Origin: Pseudomonadota bacterium
Lineage (GTDB): Bacteria > Bdellovibrionota > Bacteriovoracia > Bacteriovoracales > Bacteriovoracaceae
Direction of reading: 5' to 3'
Length of the DNA stretch: 35,448 bases
Assembly: GCA_027486525.1 (NCBI GenBank)
Contig: JAIXOY010000256.1
Span: 1 to 35,448, forward strand
The translations under genes were made by a program, and so were the position numbers. Shown one piece after another: positions 16,105 to 24,495 of the stretch. The stretch's first letter is position 1. Each line of letters begins with the position of its first letter. The notes beneath the pieces are model-generated. The model saw nothing but the letters and a program-made list of their open reading frames with translations. It was not told the origin of the DNA and searched no databases.

Positions 16105-16998
16105 CTACACTGCTTTCACTTCCAATTCAAATGCCACTCCCCAATGCAAGTTCATTTGCTGGTTGATCAGACGAGTAATCTCGAGGAAGTCAGTGGCGGC
16201 AGCACCGCCTGCGTTCTCCATGAAGTTGGCATGCTTGTGACTGACACGAAGTGCCCCTACGGTGAGACCCTTGAGACCCGTGAGATCGATAAGGCGACCA
16301 GCTTGTCTTGCGGGAGCTGCATTTTTGAAAACGCAGCCGCAGTTTTTTGTCGCGAGCGGTTGGGTCTGGCGACGATACTCTTGGTACTTACGAATTTTAT
16401 CGGGAAGGGACACATCGAGGCCGTGATGAAATAACACGGCTCCAATAATCACTTCATCTTTTTGCACGAAAGTATTCTTGCGGTATTTAAATGATTGCGG
16501 CGTGATGATCTCTTCACGAATGAGTCCGTCGCTATTCATGAGACGAACACGTTTTACAATCGCCCCGATCTCACCGAGAGCTGTTCCCGCATTCATGAAA
16601 ATGGCACCACCTAAACTTGCGGGAATACCGGTGAGTGCCTCCCATCCTTTAGTGCCAAACTTAATCGCGTGGGTCGTGAGAAGGTTAAGACCTACAGAGG
16701 CGGGAAGATCGTACTCGTCGCGTGCCACAGAAAGTATTTCCGAGTCGTGTGTGAAATCGAGCTGAATGAGAAGATCACTCTCTTGAGGAGCTAGAACTTG
16801 ATTGGCCCCCCACCCCAGCATTCTCCATGAGCGCGCTGCTGACTTTAAGGTCCTTAACAGTACAGCAAGCGCCGCTTCAGTCTTTACGATGATAAGATCA
16901 CCTTGCGAGCGCATGCGGAATGTTGAAAAGTTTGTGAGATCTGTGTCCCAGCGACATTCAAGGCCTGATACGGAGTCGAGGCTTTGAGCGAGGTTCAT
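16105..16998 (-). CDS. murB: UDP-N-acetylenolpyruvoylglucosamine reductase MurB
   Basis: FAD- and NADPH-dependent enzyme that completes UDP-N-acetylmuramic acid. FAD-binding segments GWGANQVL and GIPASLGGAIFMNAG are present, as are YRKNTF and the catalytic block TKNCGCVFKN. There the proton-donating Ser of most MurBs is Cys. The C-terminal Glu of the family is probably within ELEVKAV. Length is 297 residues. The start overlaps the murC stop (ATGA). Cys at this position is, as I recall, also seen in some other phyla, so activity is expected. Confidence 0.94.
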   Translation of the reverse strand: MNLAQSLDSVSGLECRWDTDLTNFSTFRMRSQGDLIIVKTEAALAVLLRTLKSAARSWRMLGWGANQVLAPQESDLLIQLDFTHDSEILSVARDEYDLPASVGLNLLTTHAIKFGTKGWEALTGIPASLGGAIFMNAGTALGEIGAIVKRVRLMNSDGLIREEIITPQSFKYRKNTFVQKDEVIIGAVLFHHGLDVSLPDKIRKYQEYRRQTQPLATKNCGCVFKNAAPARQAGRLIDLTGLKGLTVGALRVSHKHANFMENAGGAAATDFLEITRLINQQMNLHWGVAFELEVKAV

Positions 16999-18380
16999 AG
17001 TTCCTGAACGATGGCTTTCGCTTTTTTGCTGATTGAACCAGCACCCAAAGTCAAAAAGACCATGTCTTTATTTTGTCGTTCAATGATCAGCTCGCGCATT
17101 TTATCGAGATTTGGCAAGAAAGTTGTATTTGGTATTTTGGACTTGAGGGCAAGAACCAATTTTTCAGATGTGATACCAGGAATGGCAGCTTCACTCGCTG
17201 CATAAATAGGACCGACAAAGATTTCATCAGCATCAGCAAAGCAATCCACAAAGTCCTGCCACAGCTGCTGGGTACGCGAGTAACGATGGGGCTCAAACAC
17301 AACACAAATCGGCTTTTTGAAAACATTCTTCAACGTCGCCAGAGTCGCTCGGATTTCCGTCGGATGATGACCGTAGTCATCGATGACCTCGAAGGAGTTC
17401 TTTTGCCACAAACGCTCCAGGCGGCGACCGACCCCCTGGAACTTTGCTAGCCCTGCAATGATCTGTGGAAACGTTAAGCCGGACTCATGGCTTATCGCGA
17501 TCGCAGCGAGCGCATTGAGAACGTTATGCTCCCCAGAAGTCTGTGTCACAATGCGACCCACGCGCGAGCCTTTGCTCCAAAGATCAAACTCTGTGTGGCC
17601 GGGCTGAAACATCACTTTATCAGCCGAATAATCTAGCGCCACCTTATCGTCTAGCCCCTTTGCAATTCCAAAAAGAACATACGGGCGCTTCACGAAATCC
17701 AGAATTTTTTTTGTGCCCGCATCATGGGCATTGAGCGCCACCTTTCCGTAGAACGGAAGACGGTTGATGAAGTCGGTGAACGCTTTACGGATGTTTTCTT
17801 CAGTCTTGTGGTAGTCCAAGTGGTCATTATCAATGTTCGTCACTACCGCCATGATGGGATTAAGATGAAGGAAGGAGCCATCACTTTCGTCGGCTTCCGC
17901 AATGAGAAACTCACCATCGCCTTTCTTCGCGTGACCACCAAGATTGCTTACTACACCACCGATAATGTGAGTTGGGTCCTTGCCGGCATCATGAAAAATG
18001 GTCGCAACCATACTCGTTGTGGTGGTTTTGCCATGTGACCCCGCAATGGCAATGCCGTACTTTAGACGCATCAATTCGGCGAGCATTTCAGCACGGCGAA
18101 CGAGTGGAATGCGTTCACGTTTAGCGCGTTGAATCTCTGGATTGGTTCCATCGATAGCCGAGGAGTAAACAACCAGCCCCACGTTCTCGAGATTATTTTC
18201 TTGGTGACCGAGATGAATCTCCGCCCCGTTTTTTTTCAAACTTGTGGTGGTCGCGGTGTTGGCGATGTCTGATCCGCTGACGGGATAACCCATCGACAGA
18301 AGGACCTCGGCGATGCCACTCATCCCAATCCCGCCAATTCCGACGAAGTGAATTTTAATTTTTTTGGATAGTCCCAACAT
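16995..18380 (-). CDS. murC: UDP-N-acetylmuramate-L-alanine ligase MurC
   Basis: Adds the first L-Ala of the peptidoglycan stem peptide. The N-terminal Rossmann motif GIGGIGMSGIAE is at 14-25, the ATP P-loop GSHGKTT at 114-120, and the Mur ligase motif NIDNDHLDYH is intact, followed by DDYGHHPTEI and PHRYSRT. ATG at 18380 is chosen (GGGAG about 10 bases upstream). A GTG at 18410 would add ten residues with no binding site. Even so the gene overlaps the murG end by 26 bases. Length is 461 residues. Confidence 0.95.
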   Translation of the reverse strand: MLGLSKKIKIHFVGIGGIGMSGIAEVLLSMGYPVSGSDIANTATTTSLKKNGAEIHLGHQENNLENVGLVVYSSAIDGTNPEIQRAKRERIPLVRRAEMLAELMRLKYGIAIAGSHGKTTTTSMVATIFHDAGKDPTHIIGGVVSNLGGHAKKGDGEFLIAEADESDGSFLHLNPIMAVVTNIDNDHLDYHKTEENIRKAFTDFINRLPFYGKVALNAHDAGTKKILDFVKRPYVLFGIAKGLDDKVALDYSADKVMFQPGHTEFDLWSKGSRVGRIVTQTSGEHNVLNALAAIAISHESGLTFPQIIAGLAKFQGVGRRLERLWQKNSFEVIDDYGHHPTEIRATLATLKNVFKKPICVVFEPHRYSRTQQLWQDFVDCFADADEIFVGPIYAASEAAIPGITSEKLVLALKSKIPNTTFLPNLDKMRELIIERQNKDMVFLTLGAGSISKKAKAIVQEL

Positions 18381-19425
18381 GACGAAAAATCTCCCGCAAA
18401 GCCACTTCACCTGAATCTACGGCGAGAGGGGTTATTTGGGAAGTGCGCAACGAGCCCTGTTTAGCCTTGGTCAAAAAAGCTGCTAAGCGTTCCGCCATTT
18501 CACTGCGTGGGGCGCGAGGCTCTACAACATCCACTGTATAATCCACCTCATCGCGGTATCTCAGCGCATTCCACCACTGATGATTGTCAGTGGCCTGTGG
18601 GAAAGGGATCAGAAAACAGGGCTTACGGACAATGCGTAATTCCGCCACGGTGCTAGCACCTGCTCGAGCAATCAGGACGTCACACCAGGCATACTGTTCC
18701 TGGATGTTATCGAGATATTTGGTCGCATGATAGGTCACGTTCTTCCCTGCCACAAACTTGGGCTGCTGGTCCTGACCCGTTTGGTGAATCACCTCCACAA
18801 GTCCTGCTTGATCACGCTGAACCCACTCGCCAACGAGATCATTGATCTGTGTGGCCCCCAAGGACCCCCCAAAGACCAAAACCCGCAAATGACCGTCTTG
18901 CGCGCGAGCTGGAGTATGTGCAATTGAGGAGCGCGTTGGGTTGCCCACCACACGCACCTTAGAAGAAAGTGAATCTGGAATACCCTGTGTATCTCTAAAG
19001 TGCGTAAAAATCACAGTGCTCAAACGAGCCAAAAGTTTATTGGTAAGACCAAGAACTGCGTTTTGCTCAAAGATGAAGACAGGTATTCCCTGAATTTTGG
19101 CAGCCAATAAAGTAGGGCCACAGACATAGCCCCCAGCGCCCACCACAAAATTCGGTCGCTTCGTCTGAAAATTTCTAAAAATTTTTATGAAAACTAAAAA
19201 GTTGCGAGCAATTGAGCTCAAAAGTTTGATTGGGTCTTTAGTTCGCAATGGCCAACTTGCCAGATGCTCTACGGGAAGTTTGGCAAAAAGTTTGTAATCT
19301 AGCGGACGCTGACCAGTGAGATAACTTACTTCGAACTGTTGAGCACTCAGTCGCTCACCAAGGGCGATGGCCGCATTAATATGCCCACCCGTTCCGCCCG
19401 CAACTAGGACCGCGTACTTAGTCAT
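18355..19425 (-). CDS. murG: Lipid II synthase MurG
   Basis: GT-B glycosyltransferase on the inner face of the membrane that adds GlcNAc to lipid I. The N-terminal GGTGGHINAAIAL loop, VVGAGGYVCGP, IFEQNAVLGLTNK, VFGGSLGA and the donor-binding region ARAGASTVAEL with PFPQATDNHQWWNA are all present. Length is 356 residues. The start overlaps the ftsW stop (ATGA), and its 3' end overlaps the start of murC. Confidence 0.96.
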   Translation of the reverse strand: MTKYAVLVAGGTGGHINAAIALGERLSAQQFEVSYLTGQRPLDYKLFAKLPVEHLASWPLRTKDPIKLLSSIARNFLVFIKIFRNFQTKRPNFVVGAGGYVCGPTLLAAKIQGIPVFIFEQNAVLGLTNKLLARLSTVIFTHFRDTQGIPDSLSSKVRVVGNPTRSSIAHTPARAQDGHLRVLVFGGSLGATQINDLVGEWVQRDQAGLVEVIHQTGQDQQPKFVAGKNVTYHATKYLDNIQEQYAWCDVLIARAGASTVAELRIVRKPCFLIPFPQATDNHQWWNALRYRDEVDYTVDVVEPRAPRSEMAERLAAFLTKAKQGSLRTSQITPLAVDSGEVALREIFRHVGTIQKN

Positions 19426-20567
19426 GCCCGTGCAGTCCGTGTGCGCACTTCTGTGGCCGAAGCTTTAGGTTCTTTGCCATTCCAGCGAATAGCTGCGAAG
19501 ACAAGTCCCAATCCTGCAAGATTGGCCACCATGCTCGAGCCACCATAGCTAATAAACGGAAGATTCAGTCCCTTGGTAGGAAGAACTCCAAGAACCACAC
19601 CCATATTCAAGAATGCTTGAAAACCGATACAGAACACTACTGAACACACCATCATGCCTGCTAGGCGCGATTTAAGCGCTAGAGCCAGACGGAAACCAAA
19701 GAAGATAAACGCCAAGAAGAGAACAACTGCCGCAACAACCCCCGCTAAGCCAAGCTCTTCGCCGACGACGCTAAAGATAAAGTCGTTGTAGGCCTCTGGA
19801 AGGTAGAACAGTTTCTCGTTAGAATTTCCCAGACCCTGTCCGGTAATTCCACCATTGGCGAACGCCAAGAAGCTTTGAATAATTTGGAAACCAGAATTTT
19901 TAGGATCTTTCCAAGGATCAAGGAAAGCTAAAATACGTTTGACCCGATAGGGAGCTGCAAACAACAAGGCCACGGCACTAATAAACCCAAAAGCTGTCGC
20001 GCTCCAGAACAACTTACGAGGAAAATGGCTCAAGAACGCAATGAAAGCCACGATCATCGCGGAGATGGCAAACGTACCGAAGTCTGGTTGCTTCAGAAAA
20101 ATCAGCAGTGGCAAAACAATGCCAAGAGAGTTGATGGCTTTCTTTTGATTGTCGTAGACCTGAAAATTCTCAAAGTATTTAATCGCTGCAAGAATGATGG
20201 AATACTTCACGAACTCGCCTGGCTGCAAATTCATGAAACCAATATTCAACCAACGCTGAGATCCCTTCATCGCCACACCAATACCTGGCACTTGCGTGAG
20301 AGCGAGAACAAAAACAAAGAGTGAATTCACCGGATAGGCGTATTTGTACCAGAAAGAAATTTTTGTACGAGCAAGAAGATAAGCTGCGGCAGTTCCAAGA
20401 CCAATAAAGAAAAGTTGCTTAAAGAGAAAGTGCGTCGGTGCACCGAATTGCTCACGAGCGTACATATAGCTCGATGAGAAAACCATCACGACACCAAAGA
20501 AGATTATCATCACGATGGTGAGGAGAAAGAGGTTAGTTGTCTTTTCTAGTCCGTTATCATGTTCCAT
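19422..20567 (-). CDS. ftsW: Septal peptidoglycan polymerase FtsW
   Basis: SEDS-family glycosyltransferase with about ten membrane helices that polymerises lipid II at the septum with FtsI. Family features include QRWLNIGFMNLQPGEFVK, KQPDFGT, and the late block GVLPTKGLNLPFISYGGSS. The ATG at 20567 is preferred because AAGGA lies seven bases upstream; the alternative ATG at 20597 adds ten residues (MEASGNKDAS) and has no binding site. The two ATGs lie at the ends of a perfect 12-bp inverted repeat. With the later start the protein has 381 residues. Confidence 0.93.
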   Translation of the reverse strand: MEHDNGLEKTTNLFLLTIVMIIFFGVVMVFSSSYMYAREQFGAPTHFLFKQLFFIGLGTAAAYLLARTKISFWYKYAYPVNSLFVFVLALTQVPGIGVAMKGSQRWLNIGFMNLQPGEFVKYSIILAAIKYFENFQVYDNQKKAINSLGIVLPLLIFLKQPDFGTFAISAMIVAFIAFLSHFPRKLFWSATAFGFISAVALLFAAPYRVKRILAFLDPWKDPKNSGFQIIQSFLAFANGGITGQGLGNSNEKLFYLPEAYNDFIFSVVGEELGLAGVVAAVVLFLAFIFFGFRLALALKSRLAGMMVCSVVFCIGFQAFLNMGVVLGVLPTKGLNLPFISYGGSSMVANLAGLGLVFAAIRWNGKEPKASATEVRTRTARA

Positions 20568-20597
20568 GGAAGCATCCTTGTTTCCGGATGCTTCCAT
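20566..20597 (-). promoter_or_regulatory. Inverted repeat spanning the ftsW ribosome binding site and start
   Basis: Perfect 12-bp arms ATGGAAGCATCC and GGATGCTTCCAT (20586-20597 and 20566-20577) with an 8-base loop, in the gap between murD and ftsW. In the mRNA the likely AAGGA site is at the loop edge and the start codon sits at the stem base, so the fold would hide translation signals. There is no T-tract after it, which argues against a terminator. Translational control is inferred. Confidence 0.65.
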
Positions 20598-20618
20598 TTT
20601 ACGCGCTGTTTCGATCGC

Positions 20619-22001
20619 TTACAATTGGAAGATGAGTTTTTTGTAGTAGTTGCCCTTCTCTTCGAAGTCGCGGAACACATCGGTGCCGTCGTTTCCTGGG
20701 CAAAGCAGGATTGTGTCCCCGGTACGGCTCTTCTGATAGGCCAAGAGGACCGACTCATCAAATGAACCAACCAAGAATGTCTGAGTGGCTTCACCCAAGA
20801 TGCGGTTCATGCTCTCTTTGACCTCACCTACCAAAACGAGGCAACGGACCTTCTCGTTGATCACACCAAAGTACTTATCGTACGGCAGTCCTTCGATCTC
20901 TTTGCCGCCGGCGATGAGAATAACAGGCTCCTTGAATGCCTCAAGGCTGACCTTGAGTTCATCCATCGTTTCAGACTTCGAGTCGTTGTAGAACTTGACG
21001 CCGTTTTTTTCGACGACGAATTCGAGACGGTGAGGGATGCCAGGAAAGTTTTCAATGCAGTACTGGATTGATTCGTCAGAGCACTTCAAGGCTTTGCAGG
21101 CGGTGATCGCAGAAAGCATATTTTCGCGGCTGTTTTGACCCACGATGCGCATATCCGTTACTTTAAACTCTGAGTGGTAATGAATGTTCGAGTGAATGCG
21201 CTTGTCATGAAAGTGCGTGCCCTGGATCTCGTTGATCACACCCATGCTCACGAAGCTCTTGCGTGAGTACCAGAAAGTTTGTGCCTGGCAGTTACGAAGA
21301 ATGCTGTTACCGGCCAGCTTATCGAAGTTGACCACAAGGTGGTCGTCTGGACCCAAGTCGCGCGCGACCTTCAATGCGGTATCGAGGAATTCACCAGGGC
21401 CCTTGAAGCGCCCGGGAATGGTTTTTTCTTCAAGGTTTGGATAAACGGCTAACACCGGCTTGAAGTGAGGCACGGTCTGTAATTGAAGGGGCGAAACTTC
21501 AACGACCACATAGTCCATCTCTTCGCGGTTAGGCATCATGAGGTAATTAATGAAGGGCTCTTCGCTGGTGCCACCGACAAACACGTTCTTCTTATCAACA
21601 CGCAATGTGTAAGCAATCATATGCGCGATGGTGGTGCGGCCATAGCTTCCACAAACGGCCACCACTGGTTTTTTGCAGTTGGCGTAGGCGAATGCAAAGT
21701 CACTATACACTTCACGACCTTGGTCACGAGCTGCCTTGAGCTGTGGCAAGTTCGGATCAACAGACGAGCAATACACCACCACGTCGGCTGAGGTGAAATC
21801 TTCCTCGCGGTGCTCACCCAAGGTCATCGTTGGATTGGGATTAATCTTTTTAAGACGCTTGACCTGTTTGTTCAAATCGAAAATAGGCTTGATATCCGTG
21901 ACTTTAATTTCACAGCCCACTTGGTTGAAGAGGTTAATCAGGGCAAAGCCTGTTTTGCCAAGTCCAACGACTAGAACTTTTTTGCCTTTGTATTTTTCCA
22001 T
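20619..22001 (-). CDS. murD: MurD-type ligase with altered ATP-binding motifs
   Basis: By position (mraY-murD-ftsW) and overall layout this is UDP-N-acetylmuramoylalanine-D-glutamate ligase. The N-terminal VVGLGKTGFALINLF segment and the C-terminal GIPHRLE (321-327) and YNDSKSE (338-344) fit MurD. The central ATPase domain does not. The P-loop reads GSYGRTT (118-124), with Arg122 in place of the P-loop Lys, and the place of the usual NxxxDHxD motif reads NLEEKTIPGRF (189-199), with no Asp-His pair. The usual C-terminal SPACASFD-like block is LCPGNDGTDVF. MurC, MurE and MurF in the same run keep standard motifs. Either this MurD works in a non-standard way or it has changed role and a second MurD exists elsewhere. 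Length, 460 residues, is normal and the frame is intact. Confidence 0.82.
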   Translation of the reverse strand: MEKYKGKKVLVVGLGKTGFALINLFNQVGCEIKVTDIKPIFDLNKQVKRLKKINPNPTMTLGEHREEDFTSADVVVYCSSVDPNLPQLKAARDQGREVYSDFAFAYANCKKPVVAVCGSYGRTTIAHMIAYTLRVDKKNVFVGGTSEEPFINYLMMPNREEMDYVVVEVSPLQLQTVPHFKPVLAVYPNLEEKTIPGRFKGPGEFLDTALKVARDLGPDDHLVVNFDKLAGNSILRNCQAQTFWYSRKSFVSMGVINEIQGTHFHDKRIHSNIHYHSEFKVTDMRIVGQNSRENMLSAITACKALKCSDESIQYCIENFPGIPHRLEFVVEKNGVKFYNDSKSETMDELKVSLEAFKEPVILIAGGKEIEGLPYDKYFGVINEKVRCLVLVGEVKESMNRILGEATQTFLVGSFDESVLLAYQKSRTGDTILLCPGNDGTDVFRDFEEKGNYYKKLIFQL

Positions 22002-22010
22002 ATAATCCTC

Positions 22011-23087
22011 TTAACGTAATTTCAGCGAAGCGAGAGCGAGGATCGCAAGCACAAGGCTCACAATCCAAAAACGCACGATGACTTTGGTTTCAGGCCAACC
22101 GGCCAATTCGAAATGATGATGGATAGGGGCCATGCGGAAGATCCGCTTCTTGCGGGTCTTGTAAGAAGCCACTTGCAGGATGACTGACAAGGCTTCGATC
22201 ACAAAAATTCCACCGATGATCACGAAGAGAAATTCATTCTTTGTAACCACGGCCATGGTACCAAGCACTCCCCCCAATGAGAGTGAGCCCACGTCCCCCA
22301 TGAAAATCTCTGCGGGGTATGAGTTGTACCAAAGAAAACCCGCACCGGCGCCCACGAGAGCAGCGGCCAGCACAAGAATTTCGCCAACGTCAGGAACATA
22401 GGGGATCAATAGATATTGGGCGAACTCACTGTGGCCCGCCATATAACCAAGCACACCAAGAGTTGAGGCAGAAATAATGACCGGGCCGATCGCCAAACCA
22501 TCAAGCCCGTCGGTGAGATTAACTGCGTTACTCGTGCCCACAATAACGAGGGCGGCAAACGGCACGTACCACCAACCAAGATCAATCACGGCCTCTTTCA
22601 TAAAAGGAAGATGGAGCTGTGAATCGGTAACGTTCCACTTGATCATCACATACGCCGCGAGACCCGCTGTCGCGAACTGCCAGACAAGTTTCTGACGAGC
22701 TGAAACGCCCTTAGAATTCTTCAACAGGACCTTGAGATAATCATCCAATCCGCCCAAGAAGAAATAACTCATCATCACGAACAGGGTGATGAGAAACGGA
22801 AAGCTAAAGAAGTTTCCGCAAATCGCACAGGCCACCAGCGCTGAGCCAATGATAAAAACACCACCGAAGGTCGGAGTGCCTTTTTTCTTTTTGTGAGATT
22901 CCGGGCCATCCTCCCGGATGCTTTGACCGAACTGACGGAGCTTCATCAATGCAATGAATCTCTTTCCCCAAACAATTGAGACGATGATTCCAATCAAAAA
23001 AGCGATGAAAGATCGTACTGTGATGTAGCGAAAAAGATTCAAAATATGATGGTTCTGACTTAGCGGATAAAGCCAGTGAAAAAGCAT
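22011..23087 (-). CDS. mraY: Phospho-MurNAc-pentapeptide translocase MraY
   Basis: Integral membrane enzyme that makes lipid I from UDP-MurNAc-pentapeptide and undecaprenyl phosphate. The aspartate-rich catalytic segments LGGLDDYLKV and NAVNLTDGLDGLAIG are present, with GTPTFGGV near residue 71 and the C-terminal APIHHHFEL loop. About ten membrane helices are expected. Length is 358 residues. It sits 25 bases after murF and nine before murD. Confidence 0.96.
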   Translation of the reverse strand: MLFHWLYPLSQNHHILNLFRYITVRSFIAFLIGIIVSIVWGKRFIALMKLRQFGQSIREDGPESHKKKKGTPTFGGVFIIGSALVACAICGNFFSFPFLITLFVMMSYFFLGGLDDYLKVLLKNSKGVSARQKLVWQFATAGLAAYVMIKWNVTDSQLHLPFMKEAVIDLGWWYVPFAALVIVGTSNAVNLTDGLDGLAIGPVIISASTLGVLGYMAGHSEFAQYLLIPYVPDVGEILVLAAALVGAGAGFLWYNSYPAEIFMGDVGSLSLGGVLGTMAVVTKNEFLFVIIGGIFVIEALSVILQVASYKTRKKRIFRMAPIHHHFELAGWPETKVIVRFWIVSLVLAILALASLKLR

Positions 23088-23112
23088 AGTTACGCCTTGA
23101 AAGAGGGTAACG

Positions 23113-24495
23113 TTAAGTTATAGCGAGAAGCGACTCCAATTGTAAAGAGCGACTACCCTTTATGAAGAGATGAGTTTTGCCCTGGGTCATGTGTTCCCAC
23201 TCAAGACCTTTGAAGCGAGCAGCGTCCGGATAACAAGTACCGAGGCCACGGCCTTCTAAGTAATGAGCTGCAAAGCGCCCGATAAAGACATTGTGCGCGT
23301 CGGGCCATTGGCGCAAATACTCGCCAAGTTCCCGATGATAGGCGGGACCATTGTCGCCCAACTCATTCATGTCGCCTAACACAATCAGAGCATCACTCTC
23401 AGCAATGTCATGCGCCTTCAGCCATTCAAAGAATCCGCTCAGCGCCACTTTCATCGAACTGGGATTTGCATTGTAAGCGTCGAGATAAATCTTTTTACCG
23501 GCGTGCTCTTTCCACTCAGAGCGGTTAGCCGTGGGACGGAACAAACTCGCTGCTGCGGTCAGCACTCCACGTTTCTCTGGAAAGAGAGAAACCGCGATAC
23601 ACCAAGCCGTCGCCATGTTGGTGAGGTTATGTGTTCCAGTCAGAGTTTTGTTGCGCAAAATTTCGTGACCAAGTTTTCCATCAATCTGAACCTGGCCAGT
23701 CTCAGCTTTAAAGCGAATATCCGCTTCGCCCTTCGCAGAGAAGGTCACTGTACCTTTGGCCCGTGGAATAGTTTTAAGAAAAACGTCGTCGAGGTTTTGA
23801 AAGAACAATCCATCACCTACGGCGTGATACAGATAGCCTTCTTCAAGAAAGACTTTTTCTTCCGACCCGAAAAATTCCAAATGAGTCGCGCCGATATTCG
23901 TCACTAATCCACTATCAGGCAAAGCGAGATCGCACAGAACCTTTATCTCTCCCGGGTGATTACTGCCTAATTCCAAAACGCAGATCTTAGTTTCAGGCCG
24001 AATCTGCAAGACCGTTAAAGGTACACCGAGATGATTATTATTGTTTTTCTCAGTCGCGACCATCTCGTTGGGCATCACTGTTTTCAACAAAAAAGCCAGC
24101 ATCTCTTTGTGCGTCGTTTTTCCGTTGGAGCCAGAAATTGCAAAAACTCTTCCACCATTCTTTTGCCAACCACGCACGTGACGTGTTCCCAACTCTTGGG
24201 TGAACGTAACGGCATCTTGAACACCGACAAAACAAACTGCCGGATATTTTTCTTGGAGTTGCTCCACAAGACCTTCATTCTCCATCGATGATTCGAAGAT
24301 CACCACGGGACAGCCCTCTTTAAGCAACGGCTCTACATATGAGAGAGGATTATGGCGCGAGCCCGGATAGGCCATGAACATCGCGGGGTGCTTGTAGGCA
24401 CGGGTATCAGAACAGAAACCAAGCAGTTCCTTGGGAAGATTTCCTGATATTTTTTTCACCGAAGGACATTCGGCAAGCAAGCGAGTTTCAATCAC
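23113..24495 (-). CDS. murF: UDP-MurNAc-tripeptide-D-Ala-D-Ala ligase MurF
   Basis: Adds D-Ala-D-Ala to the stem peptide. P-loop GSNGKTT is at 122-128, followed by EKNNNNHLGVP, ELGSNHPGEI and TNIGATHLEFFGS, all characteristic of MurF, and by DAYNANPSSMK and LGDMNELG in the C-terminal domain. Length is 460 residues. The GTG start overlaps the murE stop (GTGA). The D-Ala-D-Ala ligase gene itself is not in this cluster. Confidence 0.95.
   Translation of the reverse strand: MIETRLLAECPSVKKISGNLPKELLGFCSDTRAYKHPAMFMAYPGSRHNPLSYVEPLLKEGCPVVIFESSMENEGLVEQLQEKYPAVCFVGVQDAVTFTQELGTRHVRGWQKNGGRVFAISGSNGKTTHKEMLAFLLKTVMPNEMVATEKNNNNHLGVPLTVLQIRPETKICVLELGSNHPGEIKVLCDLALPDSGLVTNIGATHLEFFGSEEKVFLEEGYLYHAVGDGLFFQNLDDVFLKTIPRAKGTVTFSAKGEADIRFKAETGQVQIDGKLGHEILRNKTLTGTHNLTNMATAWCIAVSLFPEKRGVLTAAASLFRPTANRSEWKEHAGKKIYLDAYNANPSSMKVALSGFFEWLKAHDIAESDALIVLGDMNELGDNGPAYHRELGEYLRQWPDAHNVFIGRFAAHYLEGRGLGTCYPDAARFKGLEWEHMTQGKTHLFIKGSRSLQLESLLAIT

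Noticed and set aside
20566-20597. Reading the ftsW hairpin as a terminator after murD
   Set aside because: There is no T-tract on either side in the direction of transcription, and ftsW must be expressed from the same run.
23410-23907. 165-codon plus-strand frame
   Set aside because: It lies entirely antisense to murF, whose motifs are intact, and its product shows no recognisable domain.
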